Positions 22,301-34,705 of a DNA stretch of 64,000 nucleotides are shown one piece after another. The position numbers and the translations under genes are program-made. The notes below the pieces were generated by a model. It made no database searches. It was given only the letters and a program-made list of their open reading frames with translations, and was not told the origin of the DNA. The stretch lies in contig NC_077248.1 in assembly GCF_947179165.1 (NCBI RefSeq), positions 10,351,256 through 10,415,255 on the forward strand. The letters run 5' to 3'. This DNA comes from Solanum dulcamara. Lineage: Eukaryota; Streptophyta; Magnoliopsida; Solanales; Solanaceae. Every line of letters begins with the position of its first letter. The first letter of the stretch is position 1.

Positions 22301-23242
22301 ACTCGCTAATACTTTATTTGTGTATATACAGTTGTCAGTCCCTTCTATTACAATTATTTTTATAACAACGTCATTCAATTAAAAATTATCTAAACAAATG
22401 ATATTGTTACAGAGAGATGTTTGATTATATTTACAATTCTTTTTATGTCCCTTGTTACATAGAGTATTTTATTTGTCTTGACATATATATTGTGTTATTA
22501 TTGAATTAGGGAATAAAATAAAGTGTATCTCGCACGACTGTGTAATAAGTTGTGTGAGGACTTGTCTACGTGTTGACAAATAGATTTGTGGACCCAAATT
22601 CTTAAATTTCTTGACACTAACTTGACTCACTTGTCAACTTAGTCTGTACCCTATACTTTTTCTATTAATTAAGTTGTACACTGTTATTTCCTGTTTTCTG
22701 TTTTTTCGTTTCAATTTATGTGAATGACTTTAATTGGTACAAAATTTAAGAATAAAATGAAGATTTTTGTAATTTGTGGTTCAAAAAAAGTTATAGATAT
22801 TTATAAGGATAAAAACGAAAGTGTGTCACATAGATTGAAATGAATGGTGCAATTTTTAATTCAATGTAGAATTCTTTTATATATATATATTCAATGTAAT
22901 TTGACATGTTCCTTTTCTATATCATGTGACCAATCCATGTTGTCTATAACATAATAATACTTATATAATCGGTATATTAAACTTACTTTCTTTGATTAAA
23001 AATTGCAGAATGCGGCAGAGAAACCACCATCCTTCATGCCAAGCTGGACTATAATGTATGCTATTAACATATTTATAGTGGGCTGGGTTTTTGTTGTTGG
23101 GTTTGGGTTTGGTGGATGGGCCAGTATGAGCAATTTCATCAAACAAGTTGATACATTTGGCCTTTTTGCAAAGTGTTACCAATGTAAACCTCCAGCGGGC
23201 CAGCCACCACATCCGGCGCCTCAGGCCACCGTACACCACTAG
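19353..23242 (+). CDS. LAX: Auxin influx carrier, AUX1/LAX family, 7 exons
   Basis: Proton-coupled auxin (IAA) importer of the plasma membrane, amino acid/auxin permease family. Exons: 19353-19535, 19735-19920, 20228-20340, 20512-20695, 20824-20921, 21806-22271, 23009-23242. All introns are GT..AG, phases join, and the total is 1464 bp (487 aa plus stop), the normal family length. The hydrophilic N-terminus (MYPEKQAEEAIV) precedes WHGGSVWDAWFSCASNQ, and the multi-pass core follows with YSFSQLGM, NCTFLLFGSVIQLIACAS, TNILYTFGGHAVTVEIMHAM and FGFGGWAS. The C-terminus is DTFGLFAKCYQCKPP. From recalled family sequences it is closer to the AUX1/LAX1 pair than to LAX2/LAX3 (HDTKSICLRALVRLP, SARQNAAEKPP), so the exact paralogue is unassigned. 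The start is set by homology. Intron 5 carries a SINE/LINE tail and intron 6 a Stowaway-like repeat. No defect was seen. Confidence 0.96.
21164..21280 (-). repeat. SINE/RTE-LINE 3' tail in intron 5 of the auxin carrier
   Basis: Read on the minus strand it runs from GAGCCGAGGGTC through the ACCCCACGTTGTGGAAT segment to TTG repeats. This is the same tail as at 11788, 28694 and 60726. It is short and somewhat diverged. It could be a SINE 3' part or a very truncated LINE; the tRNA-like SINE head is not seen. Confidence 0.85.
22700..22855. mobile_element. Probable Stowaway-like MITE in intron 6 of the auxin carrier
   Basis: The left TTTTTCGTTTCAATTTATGTGA and the right, reversed, CATTCATTTCAATCTATGTGAC form inverted ends around about 110 bp of AT-rich sequence. 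Ends and TA duplication are worn. Confidence 0.45.
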
Positions 23243-23473
23243 GAATGCTGACTTGGATCCGCCACGCCAATATGTCGGCGAAGTCAACGGTCAAACTCTT
23301 CTTCGAATATTTTTGTATGTAAAAACAAAATGTGCTGTGTGTTAAATCTTTCATCTTCTTTTGCTAATGTTTCGATTTTTTCTTATATGATTTTAGATAA
23401 GATAACGTGTCGAATTACTGGTTAATTTGCTATCAAAGGATAAGCTAATTAGTTAGATTAGCATATGCTAATT

Positions 23474-25282
23474 TTAAGTTTTTTTTTTCCCAACTTTTGG
23501 TGGTAAGTAAATTGTTACACCTATCTTATTTGGTTGATTCAGGAACTGACTTAGTGTCTGAGTGCTGAAAGCAATATCTGGTCTTGTCATATTGAGATGT
23601 AATAGTTTCCCTATGAGTTTCTGATAACTGACCTGGTCTATTAGAGGATCATCATCTGCTTCTTGCCTTCTCTTCACATGTTGATCATACTCTCTTGATG
23701 TTAGTTTGACATTAATATCTATAGGTGTTCCTGCTGGTTTAGCTGCTCCCATTCCAACTTCTGCTATAAGCTCAAGGGCATATTTCCTTTGATGCATTAG
23801 TATCCCTTCTGTGGATCTTGTAAACTCAATTCCCAGAAAATATTTAAGCTCCCCTAGGTCTTTCATCTTGAAGGCCTTTTGTAGAGCCTTCTTTGTGTCT
23901 TCTATTAATTTCAATGAGCTTCCAGTGATCAGCATGTCATCCACATACACAAGTATAAGTATAATTCCTGTTTCTGACTTACTGATGAATAGTGAGTGGT
24001 CATATTGGCTCTGTTTAAATTTAAGGGAGATAAGAGCCTCAATGAGCTTATGATTCCACTGTCTTGGGGCTTGCTTAAGTCCATATAAGGACTTTGTCAG
24101 TCTACATACCTTCTCCTCTTGACTGACAAACCCCTGAGGAAGGTGCATATAGATTTCAGCATCAAGGTCCCCATGAAGAAATGCATTGAACACATCCATT
24201 TGATGGATGTGCCACTGGTTGGAGGCAGCAAGAGCTAGAATAGATCTTACTGTGACCATCTTCACAACTGGAGAAAATGTTTCTTTATAGTCAATACCTT
24301 CTTGCTGACTGTATCCTTTGGCAACTAACTTGGCCTTGAATCTTTCTACTTCACCTGTGGACTTGTATTTGATTTTATAAACCCACCTACAGCCAATAGG
24401 TCTTTTACCTGCAGGTAAGGTAGTGATCTCCCATGTATTATTGTTTTCTAATGCTTGAATCCCTGCTTGCATAGCATCAACCCATCTTGAATCCTTGATG
24501 GCATCTGCATAGCTGGTAGGTTCTATTATAGTAGAGGTAGCAGCAATATAATGCTGATATGTGGGAGATAGATGAGAATAGTTCACATAGTTGGATAAAG
24601 GATATTGAACATCACTGGTTATGTTTAGGGAAACAAAGTCCCTCAGCCATGTTAGAGGGTGCTTAGATCTTAAAGATCTTCTAGGAGCACTAGGATCCTC
24701 AGCAAGGCTTGATTCCCCAGAGCCAGCACCATCTGCAACATGTATTTGATCCTCAAAATGCTCCACATCAGAATGCTCCACAGTAGTATGCTCACATCCT
24801 ATATCAAGGCTTGGAATCTGATTAATATTGTTAGAAGATATGGGAGCTATAGTAGATAAACCTGGAATGGTCATATCTGCTTCTTGTAAACTGTCTACAA
24901 ATAACTGTTGTGAATCAGCATCAGCTTTATTGACAAATGGGAAGATATCCTCCCTGAAAATAACATCTCTACTGATAAAGAATGATTTGTTAAGTAAGTC
25001 AAACAAAATATATCCCTTGTGCACTTCAGAGTAGCCCATGTGAGCTGTTAACCTTGACCTGGGCATAAGTTTGTCATGCTCAGCAAGGTTTTTAGCAAAG
25101 GAAAGACATCTAAGAGTCCTTAAGTGAGATAGCCCTGGTTTGATGCCATATAGTCTTTCATAGGGAGTTTGAAACTCAATTACACTGCTAGGGAGTCTGT
25201 TGATGAGATAGGCTGCAACTAGAACACAGTGGCCCCAAAATTTGATAGGTATTTTGGCTTGAAATCTCAGGGCTCTTGTCAC
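23474..25282 (-). pseudogene. copia pol fragment: integrase C-terminus and reverse transcriptase
   Basis: 602 open codons starting inside the integrase C-terminal part (FWGHCVLVAAYLINRLPSS) and running through reverse transcriptase (IHQMDVFNAFLHGDL, SLYGLKQAPRQW, YVDDMLITG at about 23930-23955). It is open only because it lies downstream of a TGA at 25364-25366; GTG at the 5' end is not a real start. The last recognisable element residues are LSQFLNQPNK. About 15 unrelated codons and an A10 run (minus strand, about 23480-23489) follow, then the stop. RNase H is missing. Confidence 0.93.
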
Positions 25283-25363
25283 TTCCAGCAGGTGTCTATG
25301 TTTCCTCTCAGCAACACCATTTTGCTGAGGGGTATAAGGACAAGACCTTTGATGAATAATGCC

Positions 25364-26494
25364 TCATTCTTGGAACAATTTGCAGCACACAGAATTAACA
25401 AATTCTATACCATTATCAGATCTAACCATCTTCACAACCCTGTCAAATTGTGTTTTTGCATATTGCAAAAACATTTGAAGAGATACAGAAACATCTGACT
25501 TAAGTTTAAGTAGAAATAACCAGGTCATTCTTGAAAAATCATCCACAATTGTAAGAAAGTATTTATTGCCATCAAACGTAGCTGTATTATAGGGTCCCCA
25601 GAGATCAATATGTATCAAGTCAAAGCATCTACTGCTTTTAATGCTGCTAGAAGGAAACACAGGTCTAGTTTGTTTTGCAAATGGGCAAACTAAACAGTTA
25701 GACACTTTACACATAGTGATTTTATTGTCAGCAAACATCTTTGAAAGTACTGTAGAAGAGGGATGTCCAAGCCTTTGATGCCATAGCTCCATGTCTGACT
25801 CCTTACCATTTGAAGGAATTGTATCAACAGCATTAGCAGATTCCTTGACATTATTGACACTACCTTGAGTTAAATGTCTCCACAGCAGGTATAGTCCTCC
25901 TTCTTCCTTACCAACTTCCTTCACCTTCCCATCCTGGAAAACACAAAAATCAGGGAAGAAGGAGACTGAGCAGCCTAACTCCCTTGTTATTTTGCTGACA
26001 GACATTAAGTTATACTTGAACTCAGGTATATGAAACACATTAGTGATCATACTTCTAGCTGATAGGTTACAAGAGCCAATATGAGTAACTTGTGTAGTAC
26101 CACCATTTGGTAAGCATACATCCTTGGGTGTGTCAAGCTTGAGGAAAGATTCTTTTTGTAACATATCTAACTTAGATACCATGTGATTTGTTGCACCTGT
26201 ATCCACAATCCACACATCACTATTTTCAGTTACAAACAAGGTTTTACCTGCATTATTTGCCTTATTACAGTCAGATGTAGTAGCAGATGCAGTAGCTCCT
26301 GGCTGTTGATTCATCATCTTGAGTATCTGTTCATATTGTTCCTTTGTGAATGTGCACCCTTGAAGTAGTTGTTTGACATCTTTCTCAGCCTGACTCAGAG
26401 TTTTAGTAGAAGCTTCAGCTGATGTTGTGTCTAGACAGTGCTGTCCTGTAATATTCCTACCACACACTAATTCATTAGTTACATTTGTATTCAA
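25364..26494 (-). pseudogene. copia pol fragment: protease and integrase core
   Basis: 376 codons in the same frame as its neighbours. The protease motif is VDTGATNHM and the pre-integrase segment is WHQRLGHPS..C..C. The integrase core has HIDLWGPY and VRSDNGIEF. It ends at an in-frame TGA (25364-25366) directly before the GIIHQ motif of the integrase, so the third catalytic acid lies beyond the stop. The frame stays open upstream to the TGA at 26690, across a CCHC knuckle (CDFCKCRGHTKEFC, about 26606-26651). Confidence 0.92.
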
Positions 26495-26689
26495 ACCATA
26501 AGAAAAATTCGCCTGGCCTGATTTTTGAGTATGATTGGAGGCATCAGCATATATACTTTGTGCCTTCCTCTTGGACTTGAAATCTGGTGGATATCCAACA
26601 ACCTTGTAGCAGAATTCTTTAGTATGGCCTCTACACTTACAAAAGTCACAAAGTAGAGTTGTATTCTTCCTGTACCTATTATTTACACC

Positions 26690-27553
26690 TCAACTACTGC
26701 CACCTCTAGAGTACATAGCAGCTGAGTCTAGAATAGATGAATGCAATCCCAAATTATTGATGCCTGTAACTACAGATTTGTGGCTCTCATCTCTTGCTAT
26801 CATGGCATATGCTTGGTTTATAGTTGGTAATGGATCTATCATGAGAATCTGACTCCTAGCCTGAATGTATGAATCATTTAATCCCATTAGAAATTGATAC
26901 AGTTTTTGTCTATTCATGTGAGCTACAAATCCTTTGAATTTTTCACAGTTGCAACAAGGTGAGGGCACTAACACTTCAAATTTATCCCACAATGCCTTCA
27001 GCTTCGTATAATATACTGAGACAGAGTTAGTACCCTGCTGTAGAGTAACAATTTCTTTGTGTAAGCTGTAAGTCCTTGATCCATCTACTCTATCAAATCT
27101 CTCTTGTAGATCATCCCACACTTGCAATGCACTTGAGGCAAACGCAATTCCACTAAGTAAACTCTTTGAGACTGAGTTCATTAACCACGACAAAACAATT
27201 GCATTTACCCTCTTCCATTGACACCACAGTTCTTCACTGTACATGTCCTTTCTGCATGTTCCATCAACCAGTCCCAACTTGTTCCTCCCTAACAAGGCTA
27301 ACTTGACTGAACGACTCCACAGAGTGTAGTTCTCAACACCAGTCAGTTGAAAAGAAATGATGCTAACTCCACTTACATCTGTAGGACTAAGAAATAACGG
27401 ATGATTATAGTCAATACCTTGCCCTAGAGTGAGATTGCTACTTGAGGAGGCTGGCACACTAGCTTGTTGGTGATTTTGGTTGACATTTTGAGGTGAACTT
27501 GTTGCTGCCGCCGTGTCACCTGCCATTTCTTCAACCAGTAACACAATCGCCAA
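26690..27553 (-). pseudogene. copia gag fragment
   Basis: 287 codons of copia gag, with NHPLFLSPTDVSG, FQLTGVENYTLWSRSVKLAL and QVWDDLQERF. It is cut by an in-frame TGA at 26690-26692 just before the zinc knuckle. The likely start is the MAGDTAAAT methionine (about 27525), slightly inside the longest open frame. The stop would give gag lacking nucleocapsid and prevent pol translation. Confidence 0.9.
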
Positions 27554-27670
27554 ATTTTAACACAGATCGGAGCTCCGATCTACTGTTCTGTCAAACACAA
27601 ACAACAAAACAACCTATGAATCAGTGAATCTCATTGAGACTCTTTGACTCCACATCGAGGATCAGCGTCC

Positions 27671-27683
27671 TGCTCTGATACCA
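27671..27683 (-). other. Primer binding site of the decayed copia element
   Basis: On the minus strand TGGTATCAGAGCA complements the 3' end of initiator methionine tRNA, the usual copia primer. It directly follows the LTR end ...TTCTTCA and fixes that LTR's inner boundary at 27684. Confidence 0.9.
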
Positions 27684-27958
27684 TGAAGAAAAACATGAGC
27701 TGTACAGAAAGAAAGAAAAAGAGATGAAGATGAAGATGAAGGAGAAGAGAGAAGGAGCAGAAACGTGAAAGAGTAAAGTGAGAAAGGGGAAGATATTTTT
27801 TATTTCTTCAGCTGCCTCTTCTAATTACAATTAGTGTATATATATACACTATGTTATATTTGTTAACTGAAATTAGTTACACTAACAGATTTAACAACTC
27901 CACTAACTAATTTCTGGTAGAATGACAATTCTACCCTCCAACTATTTGACTTCTCACA
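27684..27958 (-). repeat. 5' LTR of the decayed copia element
   Basis: The inner end is set by the primer site. The outer end is uncertain: minus-strand TGTGAGAAG (27958) or TGTTAAATC (about 27894) could be the start. A purine-rich GAAGATGAAG stretch at about 27721-27760 and a TATATATACAC candidate TATA at about 27836-27848 fall inside. Confidence 0.65.
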
Positions 27959-27959
27959 A

Positions 27960-28693
27960 TAATCTATGAATACTTTTACTATTTGATAAGTTAAAACAAA
28001 TTTCTAGCAATATGGGTGTGTTTGGTAATGTTTTAGTAGGAAAGACGTGAATTTCTTAATTATTTTTTTGTGCTTGATACGATAAATTAAAAATATCATC
28101 TTTAATATGTTTGTATATAGTTTAGACAAATATTATGGAAAATTAGGATACAGTGTGATCACGGGTAAAAATAAGGTACATTGGTTTGGGAGGGTGGGGA
28201 AGGGGGTGCACTGCGCACCGTCAATATGGTATGCAATTTGTGTAACTTAGTTCTAGGTTAAAAAAATCCAATTGGGTATGGGACTATGGGTCAACTGAAT
28301 AACAAATGTAAGTATTGTCACGTAAGTGCAGGATTTTCATAAAATAAAAGATATAAGTGTTTGATTTTAAAATATTGGAGGTTTATCCATAGCTAAGTTA
28401 AAGTACAAAAGTATTTAGTGTAGTTAATCCTAATACATATTTAAGAGTTGGTGGAGTGACATGTGAATACGAAGATAATAGAGAAAAAAAGGGTCCTGCC
28501 TTAGGTAAGATTGAAACCCCATATATACTTTGTTGGCCATTACAGGTAGGATAATTAAGGTAGATGGCCATTTGGTGTATATTTATGTATATTTAATATA
28601 TATTTTATATATAGATTTATTCTATTTTATTCCTGTCGTTCTCATTATTTACTTTTTATATATGCTTTATCTAACCTCTTTTATGTTTTTATT
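27960..28693. other. Spacer, no feature recognised
   Basis: AT-rich, with one GC-richer patch (28190-28222, GGGAGGGTGGGGAAGGGGG). No gene seen. Confidence 0.45.
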
Positions 28694-28815
28694 ATGCCGA
28701 TGGTTTTTCGGAAACAGCCGTCCTACCTTGGTAGGAGTCAAGTCTGCGTACACTTTACCCTTCTCAAACCTCAAGTTGTGGAATTTCACTGGGTTGTTGT
28801 TGTTGTTGTTGTTGT
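28694..28815 (+). repeat. SINE/RTE-LINE 3' tail
   Basis: Plus-sense copy: GCCGATGG..TTTCGGAAACAGCCGTCC, then GTAGGAGTCAAGTCTGCGTACAC, then CACTGGG and six TTG units. It is homologous to the LINE tails at 11788 and 60726. The 107-aa open frame crossing it is not a gene. Confidence 0.88.
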
Positions 28816-29818
28816 ATATTTTATATATAGATTGTATTATAATGTATATTTAGTGTATAATTCATGTATAAATAATTTATATTGTATAGTCAGTGTATAC
28901 TTTCTATGAGTTTTGACAAGCTATATTGTATAGTCATTATATATTTCCAATAATTTTTGATTATTTTTTATGTAAATAAAATATAGTTATATTTATTATT
29001 AATTAATTAATTAATTGGATATATTTAAAATTATCCCTTACAAATATCTACTTTTTAATACACATATTCCAAAGCTTGTAGCTTGTAGAATTATGAAGGA
29101 TTCTGTAAGAATAGTGCAAAATTCTTCATCATTAATAAGGTATAAACTAATACAAACCACCAAAATTAAGTTTGATTAGTTATTTTTTTATTGCATCTTA
29201 TTCTTATTATCCATCAGTAAAATTATGAGCGGATTCAAAATTTAAATTTAATAATTTGATTTTGGACCAGATTCATTATATAATTAAAATTATAATTTCA
29301 GATTTAATATAAAAATTAAAGAGATTTTGTACATATCCAATAGGCACGTCTACCGTCTAACATCCTTTGAGATGTTAGTAATCTTGTTCATCTTAAAAGA
29401 CAAATTTGTCCCTCATTGAATAATTAAATTCTTTCTTAATTTTGACTTGTATTAATAACTGACTCAGTGTAATTTTACAGATTGAGTTTGAGGATTTGCA
29501 TAGTGACTCACAAGTGAAATAACAAAGTATACTTTGAAGTTATATCAAAACTATAAAGTATACAGCTTCATAATTTGTTCATGCTTTCTAACTACACTAA
29601 CTATATATGTCACAATTGGGGCTTTACAAGTGAATTCTTTTGTAATTATTGTAACATTTATATAAACTTTGTCTATGGATATATGAATTGAACTTTTTGA
29701 TAGAGTAATTATATATGTTTATGATTTCACCCTTCCTTAGTACTAAAGAAAACTTTTAGAATATGTAGTAACAGTTCATTTCAGGTTTCTAATTAAAAAA
29801 ACATTCTCCCTTTTAGGA
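28816..29818. other. AT-rich spacer, no feature recognised
   Basis: Contains GTATATTTAGTGTATA-like low-complexity sequence to about 28960 and nothing else recognised. Confidence 0.45.
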
Positions 29819-30375
29819 CTAAAACATAGTAAATGTGCGAAAAGTGAACCGACCGATAAATCGAACCGAAAAAGTGTTATTGATTTGTTTTTATTGGGTT
29901 ATTGGGTTAATGGTTATTTAATGATTTTTTTAAAAAAAATATTGGGTTATCGGTTCGGTATTGATTTTTTAATATTGAGTTATTGGGTAAATCGATAACC
30001 CATTAAGACTATAATAATTTATTAATTTAATTTTTAGTTTTTTATTCATACACAAATATCAAACAAAAAGTATTAATATAAGTATAGAATCAGTTAATCA
30101 CTATATCATATTATTTAATATTTAGTATTTACCTTTTAGGCTTTGCATCTTTAGGTTCAGTGTTCAACGGAAAGGATTTGCAAGTTGCTGCGACGGCGGC
30201 TCCAGGAATCGTATATTTGTTTTTAAAAATATTTTCTTATTGGTTAAACCGAAAATCAAAAATCGATAACAAATATCTTATTGATTTAGTATATTTAGAA
30301 ATTAAAAACCGATAAACCAAACTGATAATAATTAAAATCGAACCAAATCAACCGATACACACTCGTACTAAAACG
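29819..30375. mobile_element. hAT-like MITE, copy 3
   Basis: The element is 29827-30367. Ends are TAGTAAATGTGCG and, reversed, TAGTACGAGTGTG, with AACCGATAAACC-type inverted interiors. Flanks CTAAAACA (29819-29826) and CTAAAACG (30368-30375) match at 7 of 8. A patch at about 30137-30215 (TTTGCATCTTTAGG ... GCGACGGCGGCTCC) is unlike the rest and may be foreign filler. Confidence 0.75.
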
Positions 30376-31099
30376 TGAATAATTAGATATGATGAGTAAA
30401 CATCAAGTTGTAGTATAATATCAAATAATGGCCAATTAACTACAGTGTATGAGGCAATCAACCTTGTAATTTATAGCTTTCAAAGTTAATATTCCACAAA
30501 AACAACTACATGTCATATCTGAAGTTTGTTGTTGAACATTAAACACGAATTTTACAATTTCAATCGCATATAGATGAAATTATTATTTCCGAATTGGTTA
30601 AATTTGCAAACAAATAATTTTCAAGATTAGGTGAATATAATCACCAATCATCATTAAGCCCTTTTTTAAAAAAATAAATTGCGGGGTTATGTTTTTAGAT
30701 CATGATGTAACTCATGACGATCCTTGGGCGTCCATTGGAAAATAGCAATTCATAAAGCCACCAATATGGACGATTCCTTCCGTGTAGGTCATAGGTCAAA
30801 GATGAATTGCTTCAAATAAAAGCCACTTAGCACAAGATTTTGTCAAATGCAGTTTAATTTCACGAAATCATCATCCAACTTTTAATTTACGGAAAAGGAT
30901 CTCAAATATACCTTTTAATTATTTTTGAGATTAAATTACTCTCGTCGTTATCTAAAGAGATCACAAGTACCCTTCCACTTAATGGTTGGCTGTTAAAGCT
31001 GACGTGACAGTAACACATGAAAAAAAAATCCAATAGTCACGTCAGTCTTTCTCCCTCTTCCTCTTTAGTTCAAGGGTATTTTTTTACCCTTTCTCTAAA
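30376..31099. other. AT-rich spacer, no gene
   Basis: No gene. About 30890-30985 (CTCAAATATACC..., GAGATCACAAGTACCC) resembles the worn repeat near 9.7-9.8 kb. Confidence 0.4.
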
Positions 31100-31560
31100 A
31101 AAAAATATTTTTTTCTTCTAAATTTCCTACACGGTACATACCCCCCTCCTTCCACAACCCACCCACTTTTTTTAATTATTAATTATTATTTTTTTAAATT
31201 TTCTACAACACCACATATCCCAACACCCTCACCCCCCACCCCGAATTTTTTTTAAAAGTTTTTAATTTTTTTTTCTGAATTTTCTACATTACCACATACC
31301 CACCCCTTCACCCCAAAAAAAATCTTAAAAACAATTTTAAAAGTTGTTTTTTGGATTTTTACACCACCCACCCCATGATCCCCCTCCCACACCCACCATC
31401 CCCTCTAAAATTTTAAATTTTTAACCACTCAAACTTCTAATTTTTATAATTTTTTTATAAAAAATAAATTAAATAGAAAGTAGATTGAATTTTTATTTTA
31501 TTTTTTACCCCCTCGACCCCTTCCTCCACGATTCCCCCCCTCAAAAACAATTGTTGAAAG
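31100..31560. repeat. C-rich/T-rich imperfect tandem repeat
   Basis: At least three imperfect units of the kind TTTCTACA..ACCACATACCCACCCC.TCACCCC alternate with T- and A-runs (about 31120-31210, 31195-31280, 31275-31370), with a weaker fourth. The pyrimidine strand is the plus strand. It lies 240-700 bp downstream of the glycosyltransferase stop (that gene is on the minus strand). Confidence 0.6.
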
Positions 31561-31802
31561 ATTTTCATTCTTTAATTCTCTATACCCACTTTCTGAAAAA
31601 AATAATGTAAAACTTTAAACAAGAAATATGTACGATTGTTTAAACATGTATATTGACATTGACATAGAGAAAGAAACAATCTGATATAATTAAAATCAAA
31701 AGAGCAAGAAATGAAGTTCTTCTTACTTGATGAAACTTGTTTTTGAGAATATAAATAAAGTGTCCTGACTTTTTACAAATCTGAAATTAAAGAATTCACA
31801 AG

Positions 31803-33062
31803 TTAACAAGTGTAAATATCTTTACAAAACAAACAATGATCAGAAATTAATCTCCCTATAATACTTCCTTGTTCAATTTTCATTCTACTACTCTGCTTGT
31901 TCCAAAGATGAACTCCATAAGTTTTCCCACTAAGTTGTAACAATTTTGCATCTATCCATCTTGAATGAGTTCTTGTATTTAATTTCATGAAGAATCCGGG
32001 AATTCGAATCCAATCAACTGGATAAAATGATATTGGTGGCAATATAGTGAAATTGAGTTGATTTTTCCCTACAGAGGTCATCGTCAATCTCTCTACTACT
32101 CTTGAAACCAAATAGGGTCCATTTTGTCCCCATTTATTTCCATCAAAAGATAAAGCAAATTCCTCCATAAACTTGTAAAGAAGTGGATGCTTCTTATCAA
32201 AGATCAATACTGCATTATTCAATCTAGTCCAATTCCCATTTGTTGATACGCTCTGCGCACCAATAGAGTTTCTCAATCTCGAAATATCTCGTAGGATGAT
32301 AAAATCCGTGTCTAGATAAACACCGCCGTACTTGTACAGTACAGCTAGTCTTATCAAATTGGATAAATTCTGAGCCAATGGAATTTCACCAGGGTCTTTA
32401 TTACCTTTCTTGAGGTCATCAAACCAAGACTCAACTGGCGTCCTGTTGAACAAAAAAGATAATTCTGGAGTAATGGCAACAACGTTATATCCCAATTGAG
32501 TAAAAGGACTCAAGATTCTAACCCCACGAGGCGTATCCAGAGTTCGAGATAGAATTATCAAACACCCTTTTGGATGAGATTTAAATAGAGTCTCCAATGC
32601 GAAAAATTCCCTCCTTCCAAAAGAATTTGCAGGGGAAATCCATGTCATGAAGAACTGAACTCTGCAATTTCTTGAAATTAGAAACTTATTTACTCTACTG
32701 TTGAACTGTCTTGACAATCTTGATGACTTCAATATACTAAATTCAGGCAATTTTTTCTTGAACCAAGAAATTCTCTGTTCCACTGTGAGATTAAAAGGAG
32801 TCACTAAATTCACATGATCTTCAACTTCTTCTTCTTTGATTACTTTTTGCTTCTTTGAAATAAATGATTTTTGTACAAAAGTTGATTTCAATGGCTGTTG
32901 TGAACTTGGTTTTGATACAAAAGCAATTGAATGAGATGAAGAAAAATTAGATATGAGACTATCAGAGAAAGTGACAATAAAAATAATCAAAGCAAAAGAA
33001 AGAACAGAAAAAAGATGAATTTTGTTTGTTCTGTTTTTTCTGTAGTAATCAAACATCTTCAA
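31803..33062 (-). CDS. Golgi glycosyltransferase, GT32 / Gb3-synthase-like (alpha-1,4-glycosyltransferase family)
   Basis: 419 aa, single exon. Predicted type II membrane protein: short basic N-terminus (YRKNRTNK), a membrane anchor at about 16-33, and a lumenal stem rich in S and K. The catalytic domain begins near 130. The sugar-nucleotide/metal-binding DXD is D251-T-D253 in YGGVYLDTDFIILRD. Downstream are NNAVLIFDKKHPL and WGQNGPYLVSRV (about 311-322), as in the C-terminal domain of lactosylceramide alpha-galactosyltransferase-like plant proteins. Six N-X-S/T sequons occur. Plant members are Golgi proteins of mostly unknown substrate, so the sugar and acceptor are not assigned. The start is the first ATG; a TATA-like element lies about 65 bp upstream. 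No damage was seen. Confidence 0.93.
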   Translation of the reverse strand: MKMFDYYRKNRTNKIHLFSVLSFALIIFIVTFSDSLISNFSSSHSIAFVSKPSSQQPLKSTFVQKSFISKKQKVIKEEEVEDHVNLVTPFNLTVEQRISWFKKKLPEFSILKSSRLSRQFNSRVNKFLISRNCRVQFFMTWISPANSFGRREFFALETLFKSHPKGCLIILSRTLDTPRGVRILSPFTQLGYNVVAITPELSFLFNRTPVESWFDDLKKGNKDPGEIPLAQNLSNLIRLAVLYKYGGVYLDTDFIILRDISRLRNSIGAQSVSTNGNWTRLNNAVLIFDKKHPLLYKFMEEFALSFDGNKWGQNGPYLVSRVVERLTMTSVGKNQLNFTILPPISFYPVDWIRIPGFFMKLNTRTHSRWIDAKLLQLSGKTYGVHLWNKQSSRMKIEQGSIIGRLISDHCLFCKDIYTC

Positions 33063-33126
33063 TATTGAAAATTAAAAGGTAGAGAGAAAAAATAAAGATG
33101 AAATTTTTGAGTTTTTTTCAAGAAAA

Positions 33127-33134
33127 TTTATAGT
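33127..33134 (-). promoter_or_regulatory. Candidate TATA box of the glycosyltransferase gene
   Basis: On the minus strand CTATAAAT lies about 65-70 bp upstream of the ATG, which would give a leader of roughly 35 nt. Confidence 0.55.
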
Positions 33135-34566
<1,432 letters not shown>

Positions 34567-34705
34567 TAATAATTAAGTATACAATTTAAAAAATAACCTA
34601 AGTTTTTTAAGATTAAAAATACACCTAAAAAAATATTATAACTCATCACCATATCAATAATTAAGGAGTAAATTTAAACGTGGGAAAATGTTTTCTATAG
34701 AAAAC

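Larger units (their letters stand above)
23474..27958 (-). mobile_element. Ty1/copia element, decayed and missing its 3' end
   Basis: It reads right to left: LTR (about 27684-27958), primer binding site (27671-27683), gag (26690-27553), then pol down to 23474. The coding region is one frame interrupted by two TGA stops, and it breaks off after the reverse transcriptase, before RNase H. No 3' LTR is found. The left limit lies 230 bp past the auxin carrier stop, so the two units are tail-to-tail. It is a different copia lineage from the element at 1-5148. Confidence 0.9.
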
